From positions 30,203,001-30,267,000 of the forward strand of contig JAAALK010000081.1 in NCBI GenBank assembly GCA_019279435.1: a DNA stretch of 64,000 nt. Direction: 5' to 3'. A program made the position numbers and the translations under genes. The stretch comes from Zizania palustris. Its lineage: Eukaryota > Streptophyta > Magnoliopsida > Poales > Poaceae. Shown here piece after piece: positions 12,884-24,049 of the stretch. The notes beneath the pieces were generated by a model. It worked only from the letters and a program-made list of their open reading frames with translations. It ran no database searches and was not told where the DNA came from. Each line of letters begins with the position of its first letter. Position 1 is the stretch's first letter.

Positions 12884-13141
12884 TCACTTCAGCTCCAAGC
12901 TGAAGATGCATGCATGATCATTCAATCTGTGCAAAATTACTGCTTTTATAACTGAATTTCCTTGTGCTTCTCTTTCTTCCCTTTCTGCTTGCAGTTGTTC
13001 ATCGGCAGCGGCGGTGGCTCCTCCATTTTCACATCTGATCTCGCCACATAGCCTCTGCGCATCAAACGGCCCAACGATCACGACCGTGTTGCTCTTGTTG
13101 TCATATGAGATCCTCCCAATCCTCTCCTGGTCTGCATCCAC
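12884..13141 (-). pseudogene. Heavy-metal-associated (HMA-like) domain fragment
   Basis: The minus-strand reading contains RIGRISYDNKSNTVVIVG followed by PFDAQRLCGEIRCENGG. This has the spacing of the second half of an HMA ferredoxin-like fold: a beta strand with the charged turn (D)NKSN, then V(D/F)AQRL as the last helix. A lysine/glutamate-rich tail follows, as in small plant HMA proteins. The first half, with the metal-binding loop, should lie upstream. A piece at about 13352-13392 (QPSVRRIVARL) could be its helix, but I could not find one consistent splice that joins the two. It may be a decayed or atypical member. The assignment rests on pattern only. Confidence 0.3.
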
Positions 13142-13637
13142 AAATCAAAATCCCAACTTTTTGATTAATCACGTCTTCATCGAGCTAGCTAACACTAATT
13201 CTTTCTGCTTTACCGATGATTTAACACAGTACTGCACACCTTCTCTGCCATGACTTGTCGTGTGATGAATTCCTCTGTTCTTACATGTAGAGATCTCATC
13301 GCACGGAGCCCACATTTGCGATGAAATACGTACGTAGTAGCATGCGTCGTCCCTAACCTCGCGACAATCCGACGAACTGAAGGCTGAAGCATCTTATAGC
13401 CAGAGAAAAAGAAAGCAAATGATGAAGAGTAAAGACATCAAGTGAATGCAGGAAATAAATAAATTTATGGCAGGTTTTCAAGTTAGGTTTCATCTGCTCA
13501 AAGGTCAGTACAAGTTTTTCACTGTGTGATAAAGTACTGTAGAATCAGTGCCAGTGATCTTGCACTTGCTACACACTGAAACAGTACTGTGCGTCTCATA
13601 AATTACTGTAGAAACAACACGTAGCACCCTTGTCCCC

Positions 13638-13638
<1 letters not shown>

Positions 13639-13689
<51 letters not shown>
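13639..13689. repeat. (TA)n microsatellite
   Basis: About 25 uninterrupted TA dinucleotides. On the minus strand it gives a run of alternating Ile-Tyr codons in a chance ORF. It is likely polymorphic in length. Confidence 0.95.
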
Positions 13690-13691
<2 letters not shown>

Positions 13692-13751
13692 AGTAGTCGA
13701 ACAATCCATGAATACATGATATATAAAGCGCGCAACAGCGCCACATCATGT

Positions 13752-14039
13752 ATGGAATCTAGCTGGGCTTGGGAAGCATTAGGAACATGTGGCTCGACAT
13801 GGAATGGTATTGTTGCAACCATACTGTTCACCCGGGTAGACATTTCATGTAGGATTGGGAAGCATTAGGAATGCGCGACTCAATGTGGAATGGTATTGAT
13901 GCAACCAAACTATTCCTCCGCGAAGACATTTCAAGCTTGGAAGGCAAGCTTCGTCATGACGCTCTAGTTGCGACACGACGAGACGAGCATCCCAGTCGTC
14001 GCCGTCGTAAACGAAGTTGTAGGATAAAGGCTAATACTT
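13752..14039 (+). pseudogene. Broken, repeated coding module ‘EALG..W.GI.AT.LF.R.DIS’
   Basis: Two adjacent ~85-bp units encode related peptides in different frames. Unit 1 (about 13770-13850) reads WEALGTCGSTWNGIVATILF then TRVDIS. Unit 2 (about 13855-13935) reads DWEALGMRDSMWNGIDATKL then FLREDISSLEGK, and continues open through KLRHDALVATRRDEHPS to a TAG at 14037-14039. The matching residues and the codon-level match show a real ancestral coding sequence that was duplicated and then broken. I do not recognise the family. A third partial copy with an in-frame TGA lies at 16126-16250. Confidence 0.4.
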
Positions 14040-15278
14040 AGCCTAAATGAGTTATTGGATTGATCTCGGATTAAGTCACCGATGACAAGAGAGAAGTTGA
14101 GGGTGCAATGTACAACATTATAAGTCTGTAACTTCAATTTTATGCACTATGATCAAAGTTGTTTCAACAACTTTAAAGTTTGCGACGTAAAATATAGAAG
14201 AGAAAACATAGCTTAAAAATTCGGCCCCACGATTCAAGCCATAAAATTCCTAAAATATAAGTTTTATGCGGGATATCGGAGCTTTGTTCCAACTTGAATA
14301 TCCTGCATATATAGTCGTGGTTAATTACGGTTGAAGTACTTGTTTACATGGGCAAACTGTAAAACTTATTTCCAGTTCTTTCTATTAATGCAAAGATGTG
14401 CATATAAAAATTATGAAATTTTTTACAGTTCTTAATTAAGTACGATGGGTACTAAAATCAAGACTAAAATATATGATACCTCCTAGTATCTCCAAGTATT
14501 ATAAAATCACTCAAATATTATTGCCACAAATGATCGCAATGCATGCATTTCAAGAATCTATATTAATTTCAATCTCCCGAATGGCCGGTGCAATTTATAT
14601 AAAAACTTTTTATATGAATAATGTCGGGGAAACGTTTTAAATCTGTTTAATTATTAGATTTTCAGCATTACATAATTAGTTTAAACTCTCAAAATATTTG
14701 GGTCAAAGAGTGAGATCATCTATTATATGTACAATCTGCCACCACTTTCAAACAGGCCTGTTTGATATATAAGTACAAATATAACTCAATATGTTTAACT
14801 ACTCCTGTGTTGGAAGCTCCTCAAATGGAATCTGTAATTAAATTAGAATCTATAATTAAATTATAATCTATAATTATAAGCTATACATCTGTAATAAAAT
14901 TAGAATCCAGAAGATAGAAAACACACTGATTTCTTCATATTCTCACCCGCTAAATATATAGAGTCACCTGCCAATTGCTTGTCATCATGATCTGAAACAA
15001 CCCTAATTAATATCGGCTCACTAGTTGCTTCTCATGATCTGAAACTACCCCAAATTAATGATGTGTCTCACCAGTTGCTTCTCATGATCAATCAAAACTA
15101 CCCAAAATTAATAACTGCTCTTACTTGTACCAATGCAGCAACTGCTACATGGATACATATACATGTGTATGTATATATATACAACTGCCTTCAGGACCAT
15201 ACTATTGAAGTTATATATCATGTGGACTATACAAAGAGCCTCATCAGCTATGGGCAATGAGATATGTACACTCTTTGC
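13901..15278 (+). repeat. Direct duplication, copy 1
   Basis: This segment of about 1.37 kb matches 16124-17493 along its length in the same orientation, with small indels. Shared landmarks are GACGCTCTAGTTGCGAC near the start, AATAATGTCGGGGAAAC in the middle (near 14620 and 16842), and CAATGCAGCAACT(G/A)CTACATGG near the end. It begins inside the broken EALG module. There is no intact gene inside. Confidence 0.8.
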
Positions 15279-16123
15279 TTACAGTTGACACACCACCTCT
15301 CACTCCACATGAATGAATAGTGTCCTTTTAAAGCTTGAGACTAACGCCAAAGACGAAACAATTGAGCATACATTAGGCTTGTGAAGCATTAGGAATTCAG
15401 ATACTTCTCCTACGTTTTTGTCGTGGTAATATTTATCTTAATGTTGGCCAATCTGTCCTGTCAGCATTGGTTAGATGGATAACTATAACATTGAATCGTT
15501 CTATCATAAACTATGTATTGTTAACCAAATAACAAATGAGATAAAGGAGGTGGAGTTTTGTTAACGAAATGACAAACGACACATGACTAATCATCCATCA
15601 CTGAGTTTGAATTTGAATGATAGGTTAAGAAACAACATATTTGGTGGGGTACAAGGTACCATAAAATGCTCAGGGTCTATCCAATATAATCCTCAATCGA
15701 CACATGAAAAAAGGTATTAATTCCATAGACATGAAACATCATGACTATGAGCTAGTTGTATTAGGTATCAGCCCCTTCATGGCTAGCTACATATGTTGGC
15801 TTTGATCAAAGAGTTATGTTGTTTTTGCTTGATGATATGCTCACTGGTCACTTAGCTTGGATCGTAAACTATAAACTAATTAAGCTTGGTAAGCATTGGG
15901 AATTCATACGTCACTTGGTGAACTTGTCAATCATTGTGCTCGTACTTTCAAGAGTTGCTGGGAGTTCTACTGTAAGCGCCGGCTCCATTGCCGCCGTCGC
16001 GTTAGCTGCCGGAGCACTCATTCGCCATAGCACTCATCGATGAGCTACCATATCCAAAGTCCAAACTGCTCAGTTTGCCAACTAGAGGAAACAATCTTTC
16101 TGCTTTTGCATGTTTTTGTACAG
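15279..16123. other. Spacer between the duplicated copies
   Basis: It contains a further GCTTGTGAAGCATTAGGA (ACEALG) motif at about 15373 that stays open for some 45 codons, and a weaker one near 15888. No complete gene is visible. A 75-codon ORF at 15816-16043 has an alanine-rich end but no start context or domain that I can name. Confidence 0.4.
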
Positions 16124-17493
16124 TGTAACCAAATTGTTCCTCCGCGTAGACATTTCATGGTTGGAAGGCAAGCGTTGTCATGACGCTCTAGTTGCGACGC
16201 GATGAGATGAACATCCCAGTCATCGCCGTCATACACGGAGTTGTAGGATAAAAGGCTAATACTTAGCCTGAATGAATTACTAGATTAATCTCGGATTAAA
16301 TCACCGATGACAAGAGATAAGTTGAGGATGCAATGTACATCATGATAAATTTGTAACTTCAATTTTATGTGCTATGATCAGAGTTGTTTCAACAACTTTA
16401 ATGTTTGCAATGTAAAATATAGAAGAGAAAACATAGCTTAAAAATTCCGCCCCACGAATTCAAGCCATAAAATTCCTAAAATCTAAGTTTTGTGTGGGAT
16501 ATCAGAGCTTTGTTCCAACTTGAAGATCCTGCATATATAGTTGTGGTTAATTATAGTTGAAATACTTGTTTACAGGGGTAAACTATAAAACTTGATCTCC
16601 AGTTCCTTCTGTTAATGCAAAGATGTGCATATAAAAGTTATAAAATTTACAATTCTTGAATAGGTATCATGAGGTATAAATATAAGACTAAAATATATGG
16701 TACCTCCTGGTACCTCGTCAATTACTATAAAATCAATCAAAAACTAATGCCTCGGATGATCGCAATGCATGCATTTCAAGAATTTGTATTAATTTCAATC
16801 TCCCGAGTGGTCGGTGCAATTTATCTAAAAACTTTTTATATGAATAATGTCGGGGAAACATTTTAAATCTGTTTAATTATTAGATTTTCAGCATTACATA
16901 ATTAGTTTAAACTCTCAAAATATTTGGGTCAAAGAGTGAGATCATCTATTATATGTACCATCTGCCACCACTTTCAAACAGGCCTTTTTGATATATAAGT
17001 ACAAATATAACTCAATATGTTTAACTACTCCTGTGTTGGAAGCTCCTCAAATGGAATCTGTAATTAAATTAGAATCTATAATTAAATTAGAATCCAAAAG
17101 ATAGAAAACACACCACACACCGATTTCTACATATTCTCACCTGCTAAATATATACAATCACCTGCCGATTGCTTCTCATCATGATTTGAAACTACGTACC
17201 CAAATTAATATCGGCTCACCAGTTGTTTCTCATGATATGAAACTACCCCAAATTAATGACGGCTCACTAGTTGCTTCTCATGATCAATCAAAACTACCCT
17301 AAATTAATAACTGCTCTTTTGCTTGTACCAATGCAGCAACTACTACATGGATACATATACATGTATATGTATATATATACAGCTGCCTTCAAGGCCATAG
17401 GCCCATACTATTGAAGTTATATATCATGTGGACTATATCACTATACAAAGAGCCTCATCAACTAAGGGCAACAAGATATGTACACTTTGCACA
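16124..17493 (+). repeat. Direct duplication, copy 2
   Basis: This is the second copy of the 13901-15278 segment. At its 5' side it retains the frame VTKLFLRVDISWLEGK followed by a homologue of CHDALVATR that is cut by an in-frame TGA. Copy 2 has a 12-bp insertion-like difference near 17400 and several small indels, so the duplication is not recent. Confidence 0.8.
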
Positions 17494-17970
17494 CAAAGGT
17501 GCTTCAATTCAGACTCTGCACAACAACACTTCGCTTCGGAGTATATCCTTCAGAGGACTTCGTCCAGATGCTTCACACTTGTGTATTCCTCAGTGCCAGC
17601 TGCATATATGCATGCACATATAGGCATGTGAAGCATAAGGAGCATCTGACATGGCTGCTAAAAGCAATAGAGTGCTCCCTACATGCGCTGATGCAGCATA
17701 CACCTGAATTCGAATGGGTGTTAAAACTCCTGAGGTTAACCTCACGTAGATGCTCGTCTCAGCTAGCATCGTAGCGCATTCCGAATAGAAATTCTTCTCT
17801 ACGAGACTGTCACTTACAGGTTGGCCAAACGAGTACTTCTACCAACTCTGTCCTTAGAACCTTGAGAGGATGCAGCTAGAGGTGTCAACGATCGTAAAAT
17901 CTATGGAGTTAGGAAAAATTTACTCACGAAATAAACATGTCAAACGTTCTAAAACCTACATACATGAAAC

Positions 17971-19103
17971 TGTTGACGCTAAGATTTGGTAAATCCCAAG
18001 GCCCACCAAGGGAGGCGCACGATCAACAGAAGGTCAAAGAAGATCCGATCAAATAAAGTCAAAGGAGTCCGTCCGCAACACCGCAAGATCGGAAGGGGAG
18101 CCGATGAAGATAAGAACAACAAATGGTTACAAATTCGTCTAGAATCGGCTGGATAAGTTACTTGCACGACAAATCTACGAACTATAAATATGTATCCCTT
18201 ATGTTATATTAGTTAACTCTCGTTCAATCAATCAATCGGCACATCACCATCCTTGAGCCCCAAGGTTATCCGGCAAGACTCGAGCGCTCGGAACTAGGCT
18301 GCATCATTTTGATCTCCGGCGAAGAGGTGAGTCCTACCACCCTCGACGTCCGTGCCAACGAGGTTAGTACCCTCATGGCTGCATCGGTTCAGTTCGATCT
18401 CTTGAGAAGAACGGTGAAACAGCACAATCGCCGGTTGTTCTCAGTGTATTTGGCTATGTCTAAGGCTGCATCAGTTAGGTTTGATCTCTTAGATTGAAGT
18501 GATCTGGGTCTGATACTCTGAGGCTTCATCGGTTAAGTCTGACATCCCTTGCTATTGTATCTTTTTCATGTCGTATGCTATTCATCTAAATAAAGTTTGC
18601 CCGATTCGTTGATATAGTGTTCAAATCATCGTGACTAACTATTGTATCGGTTAGGTCCGATCTAGTTATTGTGATGATTTCCATGATATAGATCTGTTAT
18701 CTGGCATACTTTATTTATTTCTATCATAGTACAAGTTGATGGGTTATCTTTAATTCATCTCCGTATCATGTTCACCGTCGAAGGGTGCATATCGGCCTAT
18801 ATGCACGATCTATCTTTTCCATTGGCCGATGGCCCGCTCACTCGATTAGGCCAACCTGGGCTATCGGTCGTATGGTCGATCGACACGTTGGTTCATGGTT
18901 TTATCATTTCTGCCACAATCATTGGCTTACCAGCCGATCGGCTATGCTACTAACGTTTATCTTTTCCGATCCATTATCAGTTGCAGGGTCAAACTAATTG
19001 GCTCACCCTAAACCCCCTTTCTAAGACGTAGGACACGCACTAGAGTTAAAAAGATCTTCCAGGTCACACGTGTGTCAATGTGTGACCAAAAAGCACGCCA
19101 ACA
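17971..19103 (+). mobile_element. Solo LTR with perfect target duplication
   Basis: The element starts TGTTGACG and ends CGCCAACA, so it has the TG...CA ends and short inverted termini of an LTR. It is flanked by GAAAC on both sides (17966-17970 and 19104-19108), the 5-bp duplication left by retroviral-type integrase. Inside is an ACTATAAATAT promoter motif at about 18181. No internal domain adjoins it, so an LTR-LTR recombination has removed the body. The second member in the window is at 5150-6256. The superfamily cannot be told from the LTR alone. Confidence 0.85.
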
Positions 19104-20040
19104 GAAACATATGGGTTTTAAATTAAACTCATGTCCAAACCCATTGAGTATCCAAAACCAAATGAAAAATCTGCGTAGTCAACACAATAGTGGAAGCAGA
19201 ATAAAAAGCAATAGTATTGGATCAGAAGCAGCACAAGCATAAACATAAGAAGTGGTGGGTGGGGATTAGTGGAGTGCTACTAGTCATTTTGTCAGGTCAA
19301 ATACCATATGTAATTGTCCCATGAGCAAAATTGTCATCTCTAATTACAAGCCTACTCAAAGCTGAAGTTTTATACATTATTTTCCGTATTTATTTCCGTC
19401 ATTCACGATAAACACTAACTATTTGGTTGGTTGGTTAAAAAAACAAAAGATGTAGAGCCTGTGTTTCAGAGGATGTGATGCATGTCCTGGTAGAATTTCC
19501 AAACCAAACCATTGAAACATGCTCTTGATCAAGCTGTGCTATGGTGGCGACCATGTTTCCAACAGAAAATATCTTGAGAAAAATATATCAATTCAGGCAA
19601 TCTTTCTTGTCAGTCTCTGAGATTATTTTTTCTTATAAAATTTAGATTTGGGTTACAATGCATAATGCATAGGAACATGACTAGTACCATCAATGCAGTA
19701 ATACACATTGAATGTGCCACAAATAAACACTAGAGTTTGTGTTATGTCCTCATCAATAGACAAGGTGTGTCTATGGCTATAAAAGAGCCCCAGAGGTGAG
19801 GCTCAAATCAGAAGATAGTTCTCCCTTTATGCAAAACTGGCATGAAGTAGTGATAAGCTAAGAGAGCAAATATTCCTACATATTGCAATAGAGATATGTT
19901 TGGTATTCCATTTATAAATGTATTTAATATGTATGCATTGGCATGTGAGGCATCAGGAGCATTTGGCACACAGCCATCTCAAGCATGTCTCATGTTTAGA
20001 TATAAGGTTGAAGCAACTATCCAGTACTATGTTGAACCAT
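19104..20040. other. Intergenic DNA upstream of the LINE remnant
   Basis: It is AT-rich. A plus-strand ORF starts at 19896 with an ACEASGAF motif like those at 13.7-17.6 kb and then runs into LINE-like sequence. No gene with a plausible structure is visible. Confidence 0.35.
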
Positions 20041-21071
20041 GCATATTCAAATGCTTAAAAGATGGGGAATGGAATATTCAATGCAGAAGATCGCTTAGTG
20101 AGGCTGAAATAGATCAATGGCTAGTGCTATGACAAACACTAGAGACAATTTGTCCGAACAATTCAGAGGACCATATATTCTGGGAATTGGACAAAAAAAG
20201 TTTTAATACAATAATATATTAACTTTGGAGCCGTGGTGGACACCCATTGAACCATATGAAATAAGTTTGGAAATGTTCTCTACCTCCGAAAGTAAAGATT
20301 TTGTGGGGGAGCAATTGATGAAAAGAAATTGGCCAGGTGATCCTAACTGCAAGTTATGTGAGCAGTTAGATTTGTGGATCATCCAATGTTCCAGTACCCT
20401 TCATCCCAGTTTTTATGGTGTTTCATCCATGATTCTTTAAACTGGGTTAAAGCCCCAAATTGTAGAGCTGAATTTCTGGGGAAGAGTGCTAGAGGAAGAG
20501 TTCTGCTGCTTTGGGTTCTGGCTGCAAGCGCATGGACTCTCTGGATTAACCGAAATGATTTTGTTTTCCAAAACATTCTTCTTTCTGATGCTTTGCAGAT
20601 TGTTTTAAAATTGGCATCCTTGCTATCCAAGTGGCTGTCCCCGGTGCCGGTGTGTGCAAAGGAAAAGGCGTCAGAGTGGCTGGACTTGCTCCTTGTCAAT
20701 TTGCAGCTGATGACAAGAACAAGAAAAGAAGTAAACATCTCTGGACAGCTGAATGAAGGGCTCCTGGGTGCCATTCAACCTAAAAACATGATGGCTTTTG
20801 GAGATGTGTTTTGAGGTTCCTGGTGGTCTTTAAAATTCAAATACCTTTTTTGAAGTTTGATGCAGCTTATAAAAATTGCCATGAACTTATGTTTTAAAGT
20901 GGTGGTGTTGGTTAGTTTCCTCCAAGCGAAAGTGCTGTCTTTTGTAGAGCATAGCTGTTAAAATTCCAAAACGTTTAGCTCTGGATGCCATGTTTGACTG
21001 TAAGCTGGTAATCTCAGCAAACAAAGTTGCTTTCAATCAAGGCAGGGCTTAATAGCTTTTCTTCCAAAAAA
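20041..21071 (+). mobile_element. 3' end of a non-LTR retrotransposon (LINE), with RT zinc-binding domain
   Basis: The broken plus-strand frames give EWNIQCRRSLSEAEIDQW, then FWELDKKSF, PPKVKIF, LMKRNWPGDPNCKLCEQ, and (from 20374) SQFLWCFIHDSLNWV and LWVLAASAWTLWINRNDFVF. This order is the reverse-transcriptase zinc-binding (zf-RVT) region and C-terminus common to plant L1-type LINEs. Several frameshifts and stops separate the pieces. After the ORF, a noncoding tail ends near TTCCAAAAAAGA, resembling a LINE 3' UTR. The endonuclease and RT cores are absent, so it is a 5'-truncated dead copy. Confidence 0.75.
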
Positions 21072-21324
21072 GATTGCTTGGCTCCAGTTCAGGGTTATTG
21101 CTACCATTTAAACAAGCAAAAATTCAAAGTTCGAGCTTTAAATTCAAATTTTTGAATCGAACAGCTACCACCGTTTACCGAGCGATTTGGCTTCAGTAGC
21201 AGATCGCGGCATTCTCCATTCTCCAATGCTGCAACTACCACTCCGCACATCAACACCATCCAAAACAAACAAGAAATCCAATACCAGTCGTGATGTAATG
21301 TGTTGCGACCAATCGAACAAATCA

Positions 21325-21660
21325 GGTGCGCGAGCAATCGGAAGTGCAGCCGGAGAAGGGGGGGAAATCGGGTTTTGAAACTACCTGTGCATCCACGCCC
21401 TTCCATGCCGCAACCATGGACGCCTCAGCTCGCATGACCTCGACCACCTCCTCCATTTCCAACGCCTCGGCGCCCACCTCCGCCGCCGCCTGCCGCCGCC
21501 CGCGACCACGAGGGAGAGGGATGCTCGCGGTAGGAGAAGCCAGCACGCATTGAGGCCCAAACCAGCGGCCCGGATTGAAATTTCCCCGCTCGATTCACCA
21601 AAGCAATCTGCGCCGCACGTCTTTGATCGGACGCCGGACTGCGTTCCGGCCCGACTAAAA
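21325..21660 (-). repeat. Dispersed duplicate A: GC-rich exon-like segment
   Basis: This segment is repeated in direct orientation at 25725-26050. On the minus strand both carry an exon-like reading ending AEAS.AAWKGVDAQ followed by a GTA(G/C)TTTC donor. In this copy the reading contains ATG codons (MEEVVEVMRAEASMVAAWKG), while the other copy has ACG at the same places. The family is not recognised. It may be a captured first exon or two decayed gene starts. Confidence 0.55.
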
Positions 21661-21719
21661 TGGGCCGCACGTGAGTCGCACTAGCGTTCTGACCCATATT
21701 TTGTCAAAAATCATATCAT

Positions 21720-21985
21720 ATTGCTGTGATTTTTTTTTGAAATAATACATTTTTAAAATGATTTTATACATGCTTTTGAAAAAATACAAAATTAAACTAA
21801 CCTTCCACCGGAAATCTAAGTGTCAATCTAGACTGATTAACCTTAGATCGAGTGGCTCTAGGACTCTATCGGCATATGAAACGTCGATCTAGTGCCAATC
21901 GGCCTAAAATTAGTTTTGATTTTTTTTCAAAAATATGTACCAGGTTTGATTTTTTTTAAAAAAAATGTATTATTTCAAAAATTGT
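21720..21985. repeat. Possible foldback element
   Basis: TTTTTTGAAATAATACATTT near 21731 is mirrored by AAATGTATTATTTCAAAAA near 21965 on the same strand, so the ends can pair. The inside has a second pair of TGATTTTTTT blocks. No target duplication is evident. Confidence 0.35.
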
Positions 21986-21989
21986 TGAA

Positions 21990-23287
21990 TTTGAGTGCAT
22001 ATTTTGCACAACACCATGCCTTTTCCATCAAAAATTATTGAAAATTAACCCATGAGATGACCCAATTATTTAATTCCAAAGCATATGTACATGATTAGTA
22101 TCATATTGCCTATTTAGTAGGATAGAGACTCACTTATAAGGTAAAGTTATCTATATGTATTAAATAAAGAAAAGTCATGAGGACTTGACTAAATTTACAT
22201 GCACGCACGGGTGTATTCGCGTATTTTTCACGTGAGATACCGCGTGACTTGTAACTTGCGATTGCATGCGTGGTAGCAGAATAACATCAAGTTATTTTAA
22301 ATTTTTGGATTTTCGTGTATACATTATCTATATCTAAATGCACTGTTTTAATGTGATTAAAAATGAAATTTGAATAACCATCAAACGACAGAATAAATGT
22401 TTCAATTACTAGTCGTTTTGAATGCCTGGTTTAAAACTTCCGTTACTAGTATTTGTGTAAAATTTATGTGATATGAATTTGACAGTTATTAGTAATAATT
22501 TCGTAACTTTATTCTAGCATGGCTATGATTGTCTATAAAATATTGAAGACGTCTAATCTAAAGAGTGCTTTTAATCCTCGTTCTCTCTTTATTTTTCTCC
22601 GCTCTACTGCTTCGAGTTGTTGCGTTGCCTAGATTTCATCAACTTTATTTCCACCGTGCACTGGGTTAACAGAAGAGCAGAATCTTAAAACCATTGTCAC
22701 AGAAAACACTTGCACGAGGCAACAATTAGGTTTTTGAGCAGCGCTTTTACGGACCACTCGTGTGAACATCAACATCAACTACTTTCCTCTCCACGTTGTC
22801 CGTTGCTACTTCCGTTGATTAAGTAAGTAGTTTATATGTTTTTTGGCAGCATGTGTTTCTTGAAGTACATAAAATGCTTGCTAGTGTTTCTTTATGCATC
22901 TTTCTTTGTCTATGAATTTTTCGAAAATATTGTACATATTTCTAACAAATATTGTTTTTTCTCCACGGATACATCAACTGTATTTTCCATTATTTGCACC
23001 AACAGATTCACATTCAGTGATCCACATCTACATTTCATGTACTATATAGTCTAGAGGTACATGCATGATGGATGGAATCAATGACACTGACATTTGTTTA
23101 CTATATATCCCTCTTAATTATAACCTTCTTCACTCAGGACATGAATATATTGATCTAACATCTGAAACTAGCTAGCTGCTAAACATGCATGGAGAGCTAG
23201 GTGATGACAGCGATTAATTAAACCCATATTGAATTCTTGAGCTGATGAAGCAGCTGGATAGATATCAAGATACACATCAGAATTGCA
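21990..23287. other. Intergenic DNA, no gene seen
   Basis: It is AT-rich. A 72-codon ORF at 22836-23054 is rich in Phe and Cys with no domain. The last ~200 bases should be the 3' UTR of the minus-strand peptide gene. Confidence 0.4.
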
Positions 23288-23964
23288 CTACCCGCATGCA
23301 CCTGGGTATAAGCAGGGTTTTCTGGGTGAATCAAAAGGAGAACAAGGCCTTCTGACTGGGTCATGGTACTCGCCAGATCTGCCTGCACATAATCAAATTA
23401 ATTGGTTAATCAAAGATTAACTGAATTAATCAGTCAATATAAAGTACAAGCAATACATATATTCATATATATGCCCGCACATTCAAAGCTAATTTTTTAA
23501 AAGAAAAAGGAAAGTTTACATGTTACAGTATTGAATCGAATAGTAAGACAAAATTAGCATTAATGAATGGCATACATATGAAGCATCATATCGCCAAATT
23601 CGGTGAGCAATTCATAGCCCAATTTCCTATTAAATTAAATTAAATTAAATTAAAGGAGTGGGGATCAGAAGTTAATCGACCGGCCAATTTTTTTCCACCA
23701 CTGTATATAACAATGCAGAAAAAAAGAAAGAAATATTCGAATGGAAACCATCTTCCTGCAGGCTGCAGCTAGCTAGAAGCAACTAATTAAGAGCTAAGAT
23801 TTATTCTATGCATGCAGTGGCAAGAAGAAGGCAGTGATGAACTGACAAGTATAAGAATTCACAGGCGATGGTCCCCTTCCCTGTCCACGCGCCAACACCG
23901 TCAACTGTAGGATCAGCAGCAACAGCAGCAGCGTATGGATCAGTAGATTACTCTTGTCTGCCAT
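23288..23964 (-). CDS. Small secreted cysteine-containing peptide, 70 aa
   Basis: Two exons, 23847-23964 and 23288-23382, join in phase (118 + 95 bases) to 70 aa. A cleavable signal peptide is clear: MADKSN, then a leucine run LLIHTLLLLLLILQLTVLA. The predicted mature part of about 45 residues is rich in Pro/Arg/Ser, with four cysteines: SYTCRSGEYHDPVRRPC, then SPFDSPRKPCLYPGACG at the C-terminus. The donor is GTCAGT rather than GTAAGT, but the acceptor GTGCAG and the frame agree. If the intron is not removed, the frame ends within 15 codons. A minus-strand TATA box lies 70-80 bp upstream. I do not recognise the family: it lacks the RALF, CLE and GASA signatures. Its role could be a signalling or defence peptide, but that is inference. 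Confidence 0.6.
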
Positions 23965-24032
23965 TATATATCTGCGTATTAATGAGCTAGCTTATCAGAT
24001 GATTCTACAATGTCTCGTTCTGCGGATGAACT

Positions 24033-24046
24033 ACATATATATATAG
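24033..24046 (-). promoter_or_regulatory. TATA box of the secreted-peptide gene
   Basis: The minus strand reads CTATATATATATG about 70-80 bp upstream of the ATG at 23964. The spacing suits a short leader of some 40-50 bases. Confidence 0.55.
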
Positions 24047-24049
24047 CCA

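Noticed and set aside
13505..13843. 112-codon minus-strand ORF with an Ile-Tyr run
   Set aside because: The run is the translated (TA)n microsatellite and the rest shows no homology signal.
13901..17493. The duplicated 1.37-kb segments as LTRs
   Set aside because: No TG...CA ends, no target duplication, no primer site or polypurine tract next to them, and unrelated short sequence between them.
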